Source of the DNA: Mesorhizobium sp. L2C084A000
GTDB lineage: Bacteria; Pseudomonadota; Alphaproteobacteria; Rhizobiales; Rhizobiaceae
Assembly (NCBI RefSeq): GCF_000502875.1
Contig: NZ_AYWX01000001.1
Location: 822,506-865,277 of the forward strand
DNA: 42,772 bases
Direction: 5' to 3'
Positions 17,113 to 26,189 of this stretch are shown here, one piece after another; the first letter of the stretch is position 1; the number at the start of each line of letters is the position of its first letter. Both the position numbers and the translations under genes were made by a program. Below the pieces are notes generated by a model. That model saw only the letters and a program-made list of their open reading frames with translations, did no database searches and was not told where the DNA came from.

Positions 17113-17822
17113 ACCCCATTCTCAGCGTCGAAGGCGTCACCGCCGGCTATGGCCGCGTCACCGTGCTGCACGACATCTCGCTGGAGGCCGGCCGTTTCGG
17201 CAATGTCGGCCTGTTCGGCCCCAACGGCCATGGCAAGACGACGCTGCTGCGCGCAGTCTCCGGGCTGCTGCAGCCGAAGAGCGGCCGCATCCTGTTCGAC
17301 GGGCAAGACATTGCCGGCCGCAGCGCACGCGCCATCGTCGGCGCCGGCCTGATCCATGTGCCGCAAGGCAACCGGCTGTTTCCCGATCTCTCGATCGCCG
17401 ACTGCATGGCGCTCGGAGCCTATTCGCCGCGGGCCCGGCTGCATGAGGCGGAGAACCGCGCGAAGGTGATCAGGCTGTTTCCGAAACTGGCGGAACGCTG
17501 GCGCCAGCGCGTGCGCACATTGTCGGGCGGCGAGCGCCAGATGGTGTCGATCGGCACCGCGCTGATGAGCCATCCGCGCCTGCTGATCCTCGACGAGCCG
17601 ACGCTGGGACTGGCGCCCAAGATCAAGGACGAACTCTGCGCCTCCGTCATGGACATTTCGCGCGGCGGCGTGCCGCTGATCGTCGTCGAGCAGGATATCG
17701 AATTCCTGCTGGAGCTGACGCAGCAACTCTACCTCGTCAACCATGGCGCCGTGGCGACCGAGATCAAGCCGGGCGAAAGCCTCGACCACGGCGAGATCAT
17801 GTCGATGTATTTTGGCCATTAG
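17109..17822 (+). CDS. ABC importer ATPase, LivF-like
   Basis: 237 residues with a GTG start at 17109 that overlaps the previous stop (GTGA). All motifs are canonical: Walker A GPNGHGKTT, Q-loop HVPQGNRLFPDLSIADCMALGAYSPRA, signature LSGGERQMVSIGTALM, Walker B LLILDEPTLGLAP and the switch region IVVEQDIEFLLEL (Gln in place of the usual His before Asp, as is common in LivF). It partners the degenerate LivG-like ATPase to drive uptake. Translation is probably coupled to the upstream gene. Confidence 0.95.
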   Translation: MNPILSVEGVTAGYGRVTVLHDISLEAGRFGNVGLFGPNGHGKTTLLRAVSGLLQPKSGRILFDGQDIAGRSARAIVGAGLIHVPQGNRLFPDLSIADCMALGAYSPRARLHEAENRAKVIRLFPKLAERWRQRVRTLSGGERQMVSIGTALMSHPRLLILDEPTLGLAPKIKDELCASVMDISRGGVPLIVVEQDIEFLLELTQQLYLVNHGAVATEIKPGESLDHGEIMSMYFGH

Positions 17823-17834
17823 GAAAATCCGAAG

Positions 17835-18710
17835 ATGAGCGCATTGGCGGAAATCCTGTTCGGCGGCCTGTTCCAGGGCTCGCTCTACGCCATGATGGCG
17901 GTCGGGCTCGCTCTGGTCTGGACGACGATCGGCGTGTTCAATTTCAGCCATGGCGTGTTCATGATGCTGGGCGCCTACATCGCCTGGCAACTGATCGAAC
18001 TCGGCCTGCCGGCGGCGGTCGCCTTTCCGATCGCCGTCGTCGTCATGGCCGGTGTCGGCTGGATCCTGCAGGCGAGCGTCGTGCGGCCGCTGATCGGCCG
18101 GCCCAACATCGTGCTGGTCGTCGTCATCACCACGCTGGCGGCCGGATCGCTGATCGAGAACGGCGCCTTGACCATCTGGGGACCGCGCTCGAAGCAGATC
18201 CCTGCCCTGATCGCCGGCAACGCCACCATCGGCGGCGTCGGCGTCTCCCTGCACCAGATCGCCATCATCGTCATCACGCCGCTGATCCTGGCCGCACTTT
18301 GGGTGTTCCTCAACCGCACGCGGCTGGGACTGGCGCTGCGCGCCGTGGCGCAGAACGAAGATGCCAGCCATCTTGTCGGGCTGAACGTCACCGCGCTCTA
18401 TGGGCTGGCCTTCGCCATCGCCGCTTCGCTGGCCGGGCTCGCCGGCATCTTCATGGGCGGCTACCGTTTCATGTCGCCGGTGATGGGCAGCGACCCGCTG
18501 CTCAAGGCGCTGATCGTCGTCGTTTTCGGCGGCATATCGAGCATATCGGGTCCGATCTTCGCCGCCTATCTGATCGGCTTCTTCGAGGCCGCCTGCAGCT
18601 ATTATTTCGGCTTATACTGGACACCCGCGCTGCTGTTCGGCGTGCTCATCCTGACCCTGATGGTACGCCCCGAGGGCATCTTCGCCAGCCGCTCCCGAGG
18701 CCTAGCATGA
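17835..18710 (+). CDS. ABC importer permease, LivH-like
   Basis: 291 residues with about eight membrane segments. It opens GGLFQGSLYAMMAVGLALVW and contains TIGVFNFSHGVFMMLGAYIAW, the FNFxHG motif of LivH permeases, and the later GLNVTALYGLAFAIAASLAGLAGIFMGG. It forms the membrane channel with the next gene product. It is 12 bp after the LivF-like gene and its stop overlaps the next start (ATGA). Confidence 0.95.
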   Translation: MSALAEILFGGLFQGSLYAMMAVGLALVWTTIGVFNFSHGVFMMLGAYIAWQLIELGLPAAVAFPIAVVVMAGVGWILQASVVRPLIGRPNIVLVVVITTLAAGSLIENGALTIWGPRSKQIPALIAGNATIGGVGVSLHQIAIIVITPLILAALWVFLNRTRLGLALRAVAQNEDASHLVGLNVTALYGLAFAIAASLAGLAGIFMGGYRFMSPVMGSDPLLKALIVVVFGGISSISGPIFAAYLIGFFEAACSYYFGLYWTPALLFGVLILTLMVRPEGIFASRSRGLA

Positions 18711-19741
18711 CCAACACGACATCGCCGATCACCCTTGGCCATGCAGAGGCGGCAACCCCGATCGCTCCCGGCCGCACGCCGTGGGAGCAGGAGGCCATCG
18801 GCTTCGTGATCGGCTTCGCCTTGCTGGCATTGCTGCCGCTGATCTTCGGCGACACCTATGCCCGCCACATCCTGATCATGGCCTTCATCTATGCGATCGT
18901 CGCCTCGAACTGGGACCTCAGCCTCGGCTATGGCGGCGTCTTCAATTTCGGCCATCTGGCGCTGTTCGGCATCGGCGTCTATGCCTACAGCCTGCTGACC
19001 AAGCTGGCCGAATTCGACCCGTGGATCGCGCTGTTTGCCAGCGGTGTCATCGCAACCCTGGCGGCGATCCTGGTGACCATCCCGATCCTGCGGCTGAAGG
19101 GCATCTACATCATCCTGGTCACTTTCGGCTTCGCGCAGTTGGTCATGCAGGTGATCATCAGCCAGTCCGCCATCACCGGTGGCACGCAAGGGCTGGTGCG
19201 CATTCCCGGACTTTACGTGTTCGACCACAATATGGTCCGTGACGGCAAGTCAGCCTATTTCTACATCGCGCTGGCGCTGCTGGTGGCGAGCACGCTGTTC
19301 CTGCGCGTGTTCGTGCGCTCACGCGCCGGGGCCAGTATCGTCGCCTTGCGCGACAATGAGGAATACGCCGTCAGCCGCGGCGTCTCGATCGTCCGCCAGC
19401 GCATGCTGACGCTTGCCGCGAGCGCCTTCTTCACCGGCATCGCCGGCGCCTTCTACGCCGCCTACCAGCGCAATGCCTCGATCGACGTCTTCGGCATGAG
19501 CCTGGCGACCATCATCCTGTCGATGGTGCTGCTCGGCGGCACCAGCACCATTTACGGCGCCATCATCGCTTCGTTCGTGCTGACGATCTTCGCCGAATGG
19601 ATGGCCGATTTCGGTGCGTGGCGGCCGATGATCACGGCGGTGCTGATCATCGGCGTGATGCTGGCCTACCCGAGCGGCCTGGTCGGCATGATCAAGGCTT
19701 CATGGGGCGCCGTCGCCGGACGCCTGAAACGCCCGGCCTGA
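18707..19741 (+). CDS. ABC importer permease, LivM-like
   Basis: 344 residues. An N-terminal cytoplasmic extension of about 30 residues precedes eight or so membrane segments. LSLGYGGVFNFGHLALFGIGVYAY is the LivM signature, paired with GGTQGLVRIPGLYVF in the extracytoplasmic loop and LGGTSTIYGAIIASFVLTIF near the end. It completes the importer (binding protein, two ATPases, two permeases). Its start overlaps the preceding stop, so it is translationally coupled. It converges on the M20 hydrolase gene with a 24-bp gap and no obvious terminator. Confidence 0.95.
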   Translation: MTNTTSPITLGHAEAATPIAPGRTPWEQEAIGFVIGFALLALLPLIFGDTYARHILIMAFIYAIVASNWDLSLGYGGVFNFGHLALFGIGVYAYSLLTKLAEFDPWIALFASGVIATLAAILVTIPILRLKGIYIILVTFGFAQLVMQVIISQSAITGGTQGLVRIPGLYVFDHNMVRDGKSAYFYIALALLVASTLFLRVFVRSRAGASIVALRDNEEYAVSRGVSIVRQRMLTLAASAFFTGIAGAFYAAYQRNASIDVFGMSLATIILSMVLLGGTSTIYGAIIASFVLTIFAEWMADFGAWRPMITAVLIIGVMLAYPSGLVGMIKASWGAVAGRLKRPA

Positions 19742-19765
19742 CCGTTTCGGAATAGCGGCTCCGCC

Positions 19766-21082
19766 TCAGCGGATGCCGCACCAGTCGATGACCGAAGCAG
19801 CGATCACCTTGGCGGTCTCGACCACCGATTCGACCTCGACATATTCGTCGGAACCGTGAAAACCGTCGCCCGACGGGCCGAAGATGACACCGTCGACGCC
19901 GGCGCCGGCATAGTGCGCGGCATCGCACACAGCGACGAAGCCGCGCGCCTGCGGCGCCTTGCCGACCATGGCCTTGCGCTTCATCAGCGAGGTCACCAGC
20001 GGATGATCGACCGGGGTGTTCATCGGCGGGAAATACAGCCCGCCGAGCTCCCATTGGATCGCAGGCGGGTTGTCGCGCAGCCACGCATCGGTCTGGGCGA
20101 AATGGTGGACGAACGTCTCGAAATCGCGGCGGTAGTCGGCCGAGTTCTCATCGGGCAGGAATTTCATGTCGAGGTCGAGCACCGCGACGTCGGGAATGAT
20201 GGCCGGGTTGGTCATGACGGTCGGCAGGCCGTGTTCGCCAAGGCCGGTGCCGCCATGCATGACGCCGATGTTGATCGTGTTCATACCGAGCGGCAGCAAT
20301 GGATGCGATTTCGCCCGCGTCCGGTCCAGCTCATACTGGCGCACGGCGGCGATGAAGCGAGCGGCGATCTCGATGGCGTTGACGCCCGGCTCGAGCCGGT
20401 CCTTGTCGTGGCGCTGCGGATAAATCTCGTTGTAGCGCAGCGCCGAATGGGCGTTGCGGCCGCGGATCGTCACCCGCGCCCATTCGAGCCCGCCTTCGAC
20501 GGGCAGGACATCGCCCCAGGTCGGTTCGGCGACCAGCACCGCCTTGGCGAGCTTGCCCTTCTTCACCGCGTCCATGGCGCCGAAGCCGCCGGCTTCCTCG
20601 TCGACGACCGAGTGGATGGCGAGCCGGCCCTGCAGCGTGATGCCCGCCTTGCGGATCGCGCGCGCGGCGGCGATGCAAGCGGCGACGCCGCCCTTCATGT
20701 CGACGGCGCCGCGGCCATAGAGGCGGCCATTGGTGATCTCGCCGCCGAACGGATCGACCGACCAGTCCTTCATCGCGCCGACCGGCACGACGTCGATATG
20801 GCCGCACAGGATCAGGCTGCGGTCCTCGTCTCCCGCCCATTCGCCGACCAGATTGGGCCGGCCGGGCAAGGCATCCCATTGCTCGGTCCTGAACCCGTCC
20901 TGCTTGAGGATCGGTTCGAGCAGCGCCTGGACATCCGCCTCGCGGTTGATCGCCGGATTGGGCTCGAATTTGGGGTTGACCGAAGGGATGCGGACCATGT
21001 CGCGGGTCAGGCCGATCAACCAGTCGCGATCGGTCTCGATCTCAGCCTGCACGGCGTCGATGATGGTCTGGTTGTCGGGCAT
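19766..21082 (-). CDS. M20-family metallo-amidohydrolase (ArgE/DapE-like)
   Basis: 438 residues. Metal-binding and catalytic residues of the M20 family are visible: His95 and Asp97 in LCGHIDVVP, Asp128 in GRGAVDMKGG, the Glu162-Glu163 pair in VDEEAGG, then EPTWG and a late His in AVCDAAHYAGAG. The family cleaves N-acyl or peptide bonds of amino-acid derivatives in the cytoplasm. It lies 57 bp downstream of an RpiR regulator on the same strand and tail to tail with the ABC importer, so it likely hydrolyses the imported compound. ATG 21082 follows AGAAGGAAA. Acyl-citrulline, acetyl-ornithine or dipeptide substrates are all possible. Confidence 0.9.
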   Translation of the reverse strand: MPDNQTIIDAVQAEIETDRDWLIGLTRDMVRIPSVNPKFEPNPAINREADVQALLEPILKQDGFRTEQWDALPGRPNLVGEWAGDEDRSLILCGHIDVVPVGAMKDWSVDPFGGEITNGRLYGRGAVDMKGGVAACIAAARAIRKAGITLQGRLAIHSVVDEEAGGFGAMDAVKKGKLAKAVLVAEPTWGDVLPVEGGLEWARVTIRGRNAHSALRYNEIYPQRHDKDRLEPGVNAIEIAARFIAAVRQYELDRTRAKSHPLLPLGMNTINIGVMHGGTGLGEHGLPTVMTNPAIIPDVAVLDLDMKFLPDENSADYRRDFETFVHHFAQTDAWLRDNPPAIQWELGGLYFPPMNTPVDHPLVTSLMKRKAMVGKAPQARGFVAVCDAAHYAGAGVDGVIFGPSGDGFHGSDEYVEVESVVETAKVIAASVIDWCGIR

Positions 21083-21139
21083 TGTCGTTTCCTTCTCTGC
21101 ATCGCCGCGTTTTGCATCGCTGCACTGGGCGCAACGACA

Positions 21140-22045
21140 CTATTTCCTTGTGGTTTTGGATTTGGCGGCGTCGTCGGCCGATGACGACAGGGCGATATCG
21201 AGCGTGACCGCATTGGCGCTGCGGATCCTTTCGATGTCCTCAATGCGCTTGCGCACCCCGGCGCCGTGGCCCTCCAGCGCGTGGGCAAACACGGTTTCCA
21301 TCTGGGCAACGGCCGTCGCCAGCGTGTCGAACGGCGAGTTGGCGTCGATCGCGGCGACCATGGTCAGGTCCGCTATGTCAGATATCGGCGACAGCCAGAC
21401 ATCGGTGAACAGCAGGATGGAGACGCCGCGCTCCTTGGCCTGCTGGGCAAAGCTCACCACGTCCGACTGGTAACGCCGGTAGTCGAACACGACGAGGAGG
21501 TCGCGCTTGCCAAGGTCGATCAACAGGTCGAAATCGGCGGGGCTCAACGAACCGATGTCGCGCACGCCGGAGCGGAACTGCAGGAGGTAGCCGGCCAGCA
21601 TGGAGGCGATATGCCGGCTGAACCGGCCGCCCAGCAGCACGACCTGGCCCTTGCTCTCCAGCAGCATGTTGACGGCCCGCGTGTAGGCCTGCACCGGCAC
21701 TGCCGTGCGCGTGCGCTCCAAGCTGTCGGAAACCGAATGGAAATAGGCAAGTGCGGTGCCTTCGCTGGAGCCGCCCGGACGCTTGGCCTCCATCATCAAA
21801 AGCGGCGAATGCAGCCTGGATTCGACTTCGGTGAGCAGGCGTGCCTGGAAGTCGGCAAAGCCGACATAGCCAAGCTTGGTCATCAGCCGCGTCACGCTCG
21901 GGTCGCTGACGCCAGCGCGCCGTGCCAGCCGGGTCGCGGTGCCCAGCCCCGACATCGGATAATCGGCGAGCAGGACCTGGACGATCTTCTCTTCCGCGGA
22001 AGTGAACGCCACGGTCGTATTGGCCAGTTCTTCGCGGATCGACAT
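21140..22045 (-). CDS. RpiR-family transcriptional regulator (HTH plus SIS domain)
   Basis: 301 residues. Residues about 1-77 are the HTH_6 domain (FTSAEEKIVQVLLADYPM, TATRLARRAGVSDPSVTRLMTKLGYVGFADFQ). Residues about 120-255 are a SIS domain (GQVVLLGGRFSRHIASMLAGYLLQ; KRDLLVVFDYRRYQSDVVSFAQQAKERGVSILLFTD), normally a phosphosugar or amino-sugar sensor. Start 22045 is chosen because the HTH begins right after it; the frame is open to 22402 but that stretch overlaps the neighbouring gene and looks non-coding. It leads the M20 hydrolase gene and probably regulates it and the importer. AAGACAATTATCTT at 22068-22081 may be an autoregulatory site. Confidence 0.92.
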   Translation of the reverse strand: MSIREELANTTVAFTSAEEKIVQVLLADYPMSGLGTATRLARRAGVSDPSVTRLMTKLGYVGFADFQARLLTEVESRLHSPLLMMEAKRPGGSSEGTALAYFHSVSDSLERTRTAVPVQAYTRAVNMLLESKGQVVLLGGRFSRHIASMLAGYLLQFRSGVRDIGSLSPADFDLLIDLGKRDLLVVFDYRRYQSDVVSFAQQAKERGVSILLFTDVWLSPISDIADLTMVAAIDANSPFDTLATAVAQMETVFAHALEGHGAGVRKRIEDIERIRSANAVTLDIALSSSADDAAKSKTTRK

Positions 22046-22214
22046 GTCATCGCCTATCGTCGACGGAAAGACAATTATCTTACAATTTCGCACATGTTTG
22101 TCAAATTTGGAACTTTTCTTACAGAACCATCGAGAGTTCGGCATGACTTGCAATCCCATGACAGCCAAGCCAGTCGTGCAACACATCCACGTCGGCTCGA
22201 ACGAGGGCTTGCGT

Positions 22215-23855
22215 CTATCTGAAGCTGGCGATGGGCAGGAACTTGACCGCTGAACCGGTGAAGCGTCGGTGATCGGAGGTCTGTCCTCGCGGCTGGAATC
22301 CATCGAGATAGATGTGCTCCGGCGCTGTGCGGATGAGATTGGCGGCAATGACGGGCGCCGCCGCAGGGCTAGCTCCGCCGGCGATGCCACGACCCGTCTC
22401 AATCAGCCGGCCGGACAACGCTGCCGGCACGATGACCGCGGTAGCTTCGGGATCGAGATTTGGCTGGACACGGTCGGCCTTCGGGCTGGTCCTGACGCGA
22501 TCTTCGGGCTTCGATTGGGCAACCGAGACCCGCTGGCCGGCCAACCCATTGTGGCCGTCATCGGCGTGGTTCAAGGCCAGCAAGGCAGCGACCGCATCGC
22601 CGGATTTGTCTGCGTCAGGCTGGCGCGTCGGCCTTGTCGGGCTTTCCGGCCGCCATGTCGGCAACGGGATGTTGAGCACCACCAGGTCCGGCGCGCCGCT
22701 CGCGGGGCCGGCATCCGACTTGCCCGAGGGAATTTCAGCATCGGTTGCTGCTGGATTGGCCAGCTCGGCCCGCGCCGTGGAAGCGTTGGCTGTTGCAAGT
22801 GGCGCGATTTGCGGGGTCGGAATGCTGGCCGTTGACCCGGTGCGCGGGGCGAAGGCTGGCAGCGGCACTGAGCCCGGCGCCATCGCCATCACGATCGCTT
22901 CAGGCGTCTTTCCCTCCGCTCCGATCGGCGATTCTTCGGCCCGATCGACGGAAGCCGTCTGGATGTCGGCGCGCTGGGCATCCTGTGGCGGCACGATTGC
23001 GATGCCGGCGGGCCTGGGTTCAACGGACTTGGCCGGCTTGCGTGGCGCCGGCACCGCTTCGGCGACATCATCGGTCTCGTCCGCGCCGCGCCCACCCAAA
23101 AGCGTCGCCAGCAGGCCGCGCGGCCTGCGGTTGCCGCCGTCGGCACTTGCCAGGTCGATGTTGGGCGTGCCGGCGCCCTTGCGCGATTTGTAGGCGGCAA
23201 ACGCCTGCCCATAACCGGGCAGCGGTTTGCCGTCGCTCGGCACATGCAGCGTATTGCCGTTCGGGAATACCCTTGCGAGTTCCTGGCGGCTGATGCCAGG
23301 CCAATGCCGCACATTGCCGACATCCATATGTATGAAAGGCGAGCCGGAGGTCGGGTAATAGCCTACGCCGCCGCCCTGCATCTTGAGGCCGATGTCGCGC
23401 AGCTTCTTCAGCGGCACATCCGGCAGGAAGAAGTCCATCGCGCGGCCAACCATGTGTTGGCTTTCCCGAGCCACGCCCTTCGAGCGGCTGCGCAGCATGG
23501 CGTTCGTCGCTGGCGACCGATAGGCGCTGACCACGTGAATATAGGCTGTCGAGCCGCTGGCGCGATAGGCCTGCCAGACAAGATCGAGCAGGCGCGGATC
23601 CATCTTCGTCGGTTCGTTGCGACGCCAGTCGCGCAGCATCAAATTGATCTTCTTCAATCCCGCCGGATCATAGCGCCCATTGCGCTTGAACACGATTTCA
23701 GCCTTCTCGCCCGTATGGAGATGTTGAATCTTCAAAGCACGCGTCTCCGCGAACGCGCCGGTAACGAACAGACATAAGAACGCTGCCATGATGGCCGGCA
23801 GTGTCCAAAGACGGGAAGCACCGGGGGCGTTTTGCACGTTTTCGCTCACGTTCAT
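22215..23855 (-). CDS. DUF882 murein peptidase (MepK-like) with long C-terminal tail
   Basis: 546 residues. A signal or anchor segment (about 17-38, LPAIMAAFLCLFVTGAFA) is followed by a DUF882/M15-like domain (about 40-210): VVSAYRSPATNAMLRSRSKG, SQHMVGRAMDFFLPDV with zinc ligands His and Asp, and PFIHMDVGNVRHW with the third ligand. Relatives such as MepK cleave peptidoglycan crosslinks in the periplasm. The remaining about 330 residues are Pro/Ala/Ser/Thr-rich with no domain, much longer than the about 180-residue MepK, and may span the envelope or bind partners. ATG 23855 is chosen; a GTG three codons upstream is possible. It is a single gene flanked by unrelated units. Confidence 0.85.
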   Translation of the reverse strand: MNVSENVQNAPGASRLWTLPAIMAAFLCLFVTGAFAETRALKIQHLHTGEKAEIVFKRNGRYDPAGLKKINLMLRDWRRNEPTKMDPRLLDLVWQAYRASGSTAYIHVVSAYRSPATNAMLRSRSKGVARESQHMVGRAMDFFLPDVPLKKLRDIGLKMQGGGVGYYPTSGSPFIHMDVGNVRHWPGISRQELARVFPNGNTLHVPSDGKPLPGYGQAFAAYKSRKGAGTPNIDLASADGGNRRPRGLLATLLGGRGADETDDVAEAVPAPRKPAKSVEPRPAGIAIVPPQDAQRADIQTASVDRAEESPIGAEGKTPEAIVMAMAPGSVPLPAFAPRTGSTASIPTPQIAPLATANASTARAELANPAATDAEIPSGKSDAGPASGAPDLVVLNIPLPTWRPESPTRPTRQPDADKSGDAVAALLALNHADDGHNGLAGQRVSVAQSKPEDRVRTSPKADRVQPNLDPEATAVIVPAALSGRLIETGRGIAGGASPAAAPVIAANLIRTAPEHIYLDGFQPRGQTSDHRRFTGSAVKFLPIASFR

Positions 23856-24190
23856 GCCTTGCACGTTCTTTTGTTTCGGGCGGTTTTAGGTTCCGCCCAG
23901 ATCAGGAGCCTTTCGGCCCTCTTCCTGACAAGCATGGACTTGACCGACGCAGACGGGCATCCATGCCACAATACGTCATGTCGATGAACAGCATCTTGGT
24001 TAACGAATCGTGTCTTGCCGGGAATGCGCTTCGGCTGGAGTTGCCTGTGGCAGCCATTTTCTGGAGCAATGCACCGCTGATGAGGTCCGCCAACACGACG
24101 GCCGCGCCGTTCCCGTGTAGCCGCCTCGCCCTTGCAAATGCAGAGGACGAATGTGCGGCAACAAGGATGTTGGAAACTGGTGCTGCGAGA
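23856..24190. other. Intergenic stretch without a recognisable gene
   Basis: This 335-bp stretch holds the upstream region of the DUF882 gene and then short open frames on both strands that resemble no family I know. It ends at the left copy of the 82-bp repeat. No RNA gene or clear terminator was seen. Confidence 0.5.
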
Positions 24191-24272
24191 GAGGATTGAA
24201 CTCTGGTATATGTTAGTAAAATCAACGACTTAGTGGCCACTTTGTAACACTGTGACGTGCTTGGAAATGACC
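24191..24272 (+). repeat. Left copy of an 82-bp imperfect direct repeat
   Basis: Starts GAGGATTGAA and ends AAATGACC. It aligns without gaps to 32557-32638, 55 of 82 positions identical by hand count, with the longest matches at both ends and in a TTTGTA/TGACG core. Similarity stops abruptly outside. It is far more AT-rich than its surroundings. The pair bounds the catabolic operon; it could be the terminus of an insertion element or a recombination site. Confidence 0.65.
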
Positions 24273-24292
24273 CAAAAAACCGCCCGATAAAC

Positions 24293-24490
24293 CTAATGAA
24301 CTTGAACCGTGAGGCAACGACGGCGCACAATCACTAGACCCAAACAACATGCCAGCGCGACGTTGATCAAAGCCAGTCCCGAAAACACAGCCTGCATGCC
24401 GAGGCTGCCCACGCGCTCCAATAGCAAAACACCGACAGACGGGGCCGCGGCCTGCGGGAGAACTGGCTGAGGACGAGCAGCACTGACTAT
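24293..24490 (-). pseudogene. C-terminal remnant of a membrane transporter (possibly MFS)
   Basis: The minus frame ending at 24293 reads LPQAAAPSVGVLLLERVG, GMQAVFSGLALINVALACC and LGLVIVRRR: two hydrophobic helices and a basic end, like the last segments of a major-facilitator exporter. No start or N-terminal part exists upstream, where the frame becomes nonsense and runs into the synthetase gene. It is probably a decayed gene, truncated when the neighbouring DNA was acquired. The assignment is weak, resting on one short stretch. Confidence 0.35.
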
Positions 24491-24581
24491 GGCCCTCAGC
24501 GGAGTGCCGACGGAGGTCCACTGACCCGCTGCGATATACCTGCCAAGCCTGATTGCGGATCGCCGACGGAATCCAGCGCCA

Positions 24582-26189
24582 TCAGAGGGTTGGGCCCTTG
24601 CGGCCGACCACAATCTCTCTGATTTTCGTCTTGGCCACCTTCCCATAACCGGATTTTGGCAGATCGCTCCAAAACAGATACCGCTTCGGCAACTTGTAGC
24701 GGGCAATCTTGTCCGTCAGCCAGGAATTGATGTCGAGTCTTGCGACGTCGGCGCCAGGTGCGGCGACGCAAACAGCAATCCCGATTTCGCCCCACACGGG
24801 ATCGGGCACGCCCAACACAGCCACCTCATTGATGCCGGGATGCGCAAGGATCTTCTCCTCGATTTCGCGCGGGTAAATGTTCGAACCACCGGAAATATAC
24901 ATGTCCGACGCCCGGCCGGTTATAAATAGAAACCCTTCCTCATCCATGTGCCCAATGTCACCGGTGCAGAACCAGCCGTCTCGGAACGCCTTCGCATTTG
25001 CTTCCGGATTATTGAAGTATCCAGGAAAAACGGCCGGGCCGATGACGTGGATTTCCCCCGTCTCCCCGAGTGGGAGTTCGACACCATCGGGGGATTTGAT
25101 GGCAATCTGCATCCCTGTTCGCTCGAAGCCGCAAGTGCCGATCTTCGCATCGGGACCGTCACCCAGTCGATGGTGGTTGGGCGGGAGAACCGTAATATTT
25201 CCTGTCACCTCGCCCAGCCCGAAATACTGGACCAGAACAGGCCCGAGCTTCGTCAGAGCGTGCTCTTGATCCATGCGATACATCGGGGCTCCGGCATAGA
25301 TGACATGGCGAAGCGATGAGTGGTCATACCGATCTACATCAGGATGCTCGACGAGCATCTTGAGAATTGTGGGGACGGTGAAGATGTTGGTGATGCGCCA
25401 CTTTTCGATCAGGGCCCATGCCGCTTCTATGTCGAAGCGGTCGGTCGCCAGCAGCACCGTCTTGGCGCCTCGCGCCACTTGTGTCAGCTGGTGGACGCCT
25501 GCGCCGTGAGACAGTGGTGCCACCACCAGCGATGCGTCGTCCTCTGTCGTCCCCGGCATGAGATCGCAAAGGTGGTTTGTAATGACGAACGCCATCTGGC
25601 CGTGCGTCAGCACTGCCGCCTTAGGCCGACCCGTCGTGCCAGAGGTGAATAGGAACCAGCAAGGGTCGTCCCGTTCAACTGCCGCCGTTTCGACCTGCCT
25701 ACCGTCATGCTGCGAAACGACCTTGTCGTAGTCCGCACCGAAGGCAGCTTCGCCGATCGATATGAAGAAGCGCAGAGGCGCGCAGGAGGCAGCACAAGCG
25801 CTCTGGTGGTGAGCAAACATATTGCCGCAGATCATCCCCGCGGCGCCGCTTGCCTCTGCCTGGTAAGCCACTTCTTCCGGTGTCTGCCGGAAATTGGTGG
25901 GAGCCCAGACCGCACCGATGCGGAAGCAGGCGAACATTGACTCGAACATCTGGTTGCAGTTTTGCGACTGCACGAGAACGCGATCGCCTTTCTTGACCCC
26001 ATAGGTCTCGGCAAGCGCAAAAGACATTGCATCGATCCGCCGATCAATTTCGCGCCATGTCCAACTCTTGGCTCCCCAGACAAATCCAATCCGTTCGGGA
26101 AATCGGCGCGCCGCCTGGGTGACGAAATGCGACAGGTTCATCACCCGCGTCGACACGGGTTCAATCGGACCTGCATTTCCTCCGTTCAT
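24582..26189 (-). CDS. Acyl-CoA synthetase / AMP-dependent ligase
   Basis: 535 residues of the ANL superfamily. It shows the P-loop A3 motif FLFTSGTTGRPKAAVLTHG, A5 QYFGLGEVTGN, A7/A8 GWFCTGDIGHMDEEGFLFITGRASDMYISGGSNIYPREIEE and the A10 lysine in PKSGYGKVAKTKI. It activates a carboxylic acid to an acyl-AMP and then an acyl-CoA in the cytoplasm. It is the last gene of the seven-gene operon; its start overlaps the thiolase stop by 4 bp, so the two are translated together. The acid is unknown, and medium-chain or aromatic substrates are common for this subfamily. Confidence 0.93.
   Translation of the reverse strand: MNGGNAGPIEPVSTRVMNLSHFVTQAARRFPERIGFVWGAKSWTWREIDRRIDAMSFALAETYGVKKGDRVLVQSQNCNQMFESMFACFRIGAVWAPTNFRQTPEEVAYQAEASGAAGMICGNMFAHHQSACAASCAPLRFFISIGEAAFGADYDKVVSQHDGRQVETAAVERDDPCWFLFTSGTTGRPKAAVLTHGQMAFVITNHLCDLMPGTTEDDASLVVAPLSHGAGVHQLTQVARGAKTVLLATDRFDIEAAWALIEKWRITNIFTVPTILKMLVEHPDVDRYDHSSLRHVIYAGAPMYRMDQEHALTKLGPVLVQYFGLGEVTGNITVLPPNHHRLGDGPDAKIGTCGFERTGMQIAIKSPDGVELPLGETGEIHVIGPAVFPGYFNNPEANAKAFRDGWFCTGDIGHMDEEGFLFITGRASDMYISGGSNIYPREIEEKILAHPGINEVAVLGVPDPVWGEIGIAVCVAAPGADVARLDINSWLTDKIARYKLPKRYLFWSDLPKSGYGKVAKTKIREIVVGRKGPTL

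Noticed and set aside
22046..22402. Upstream extension of the RpiR protein
   Set aside because: It would run into the DUF882 gene and precede the HTH domain with about 120 unrelated residues.
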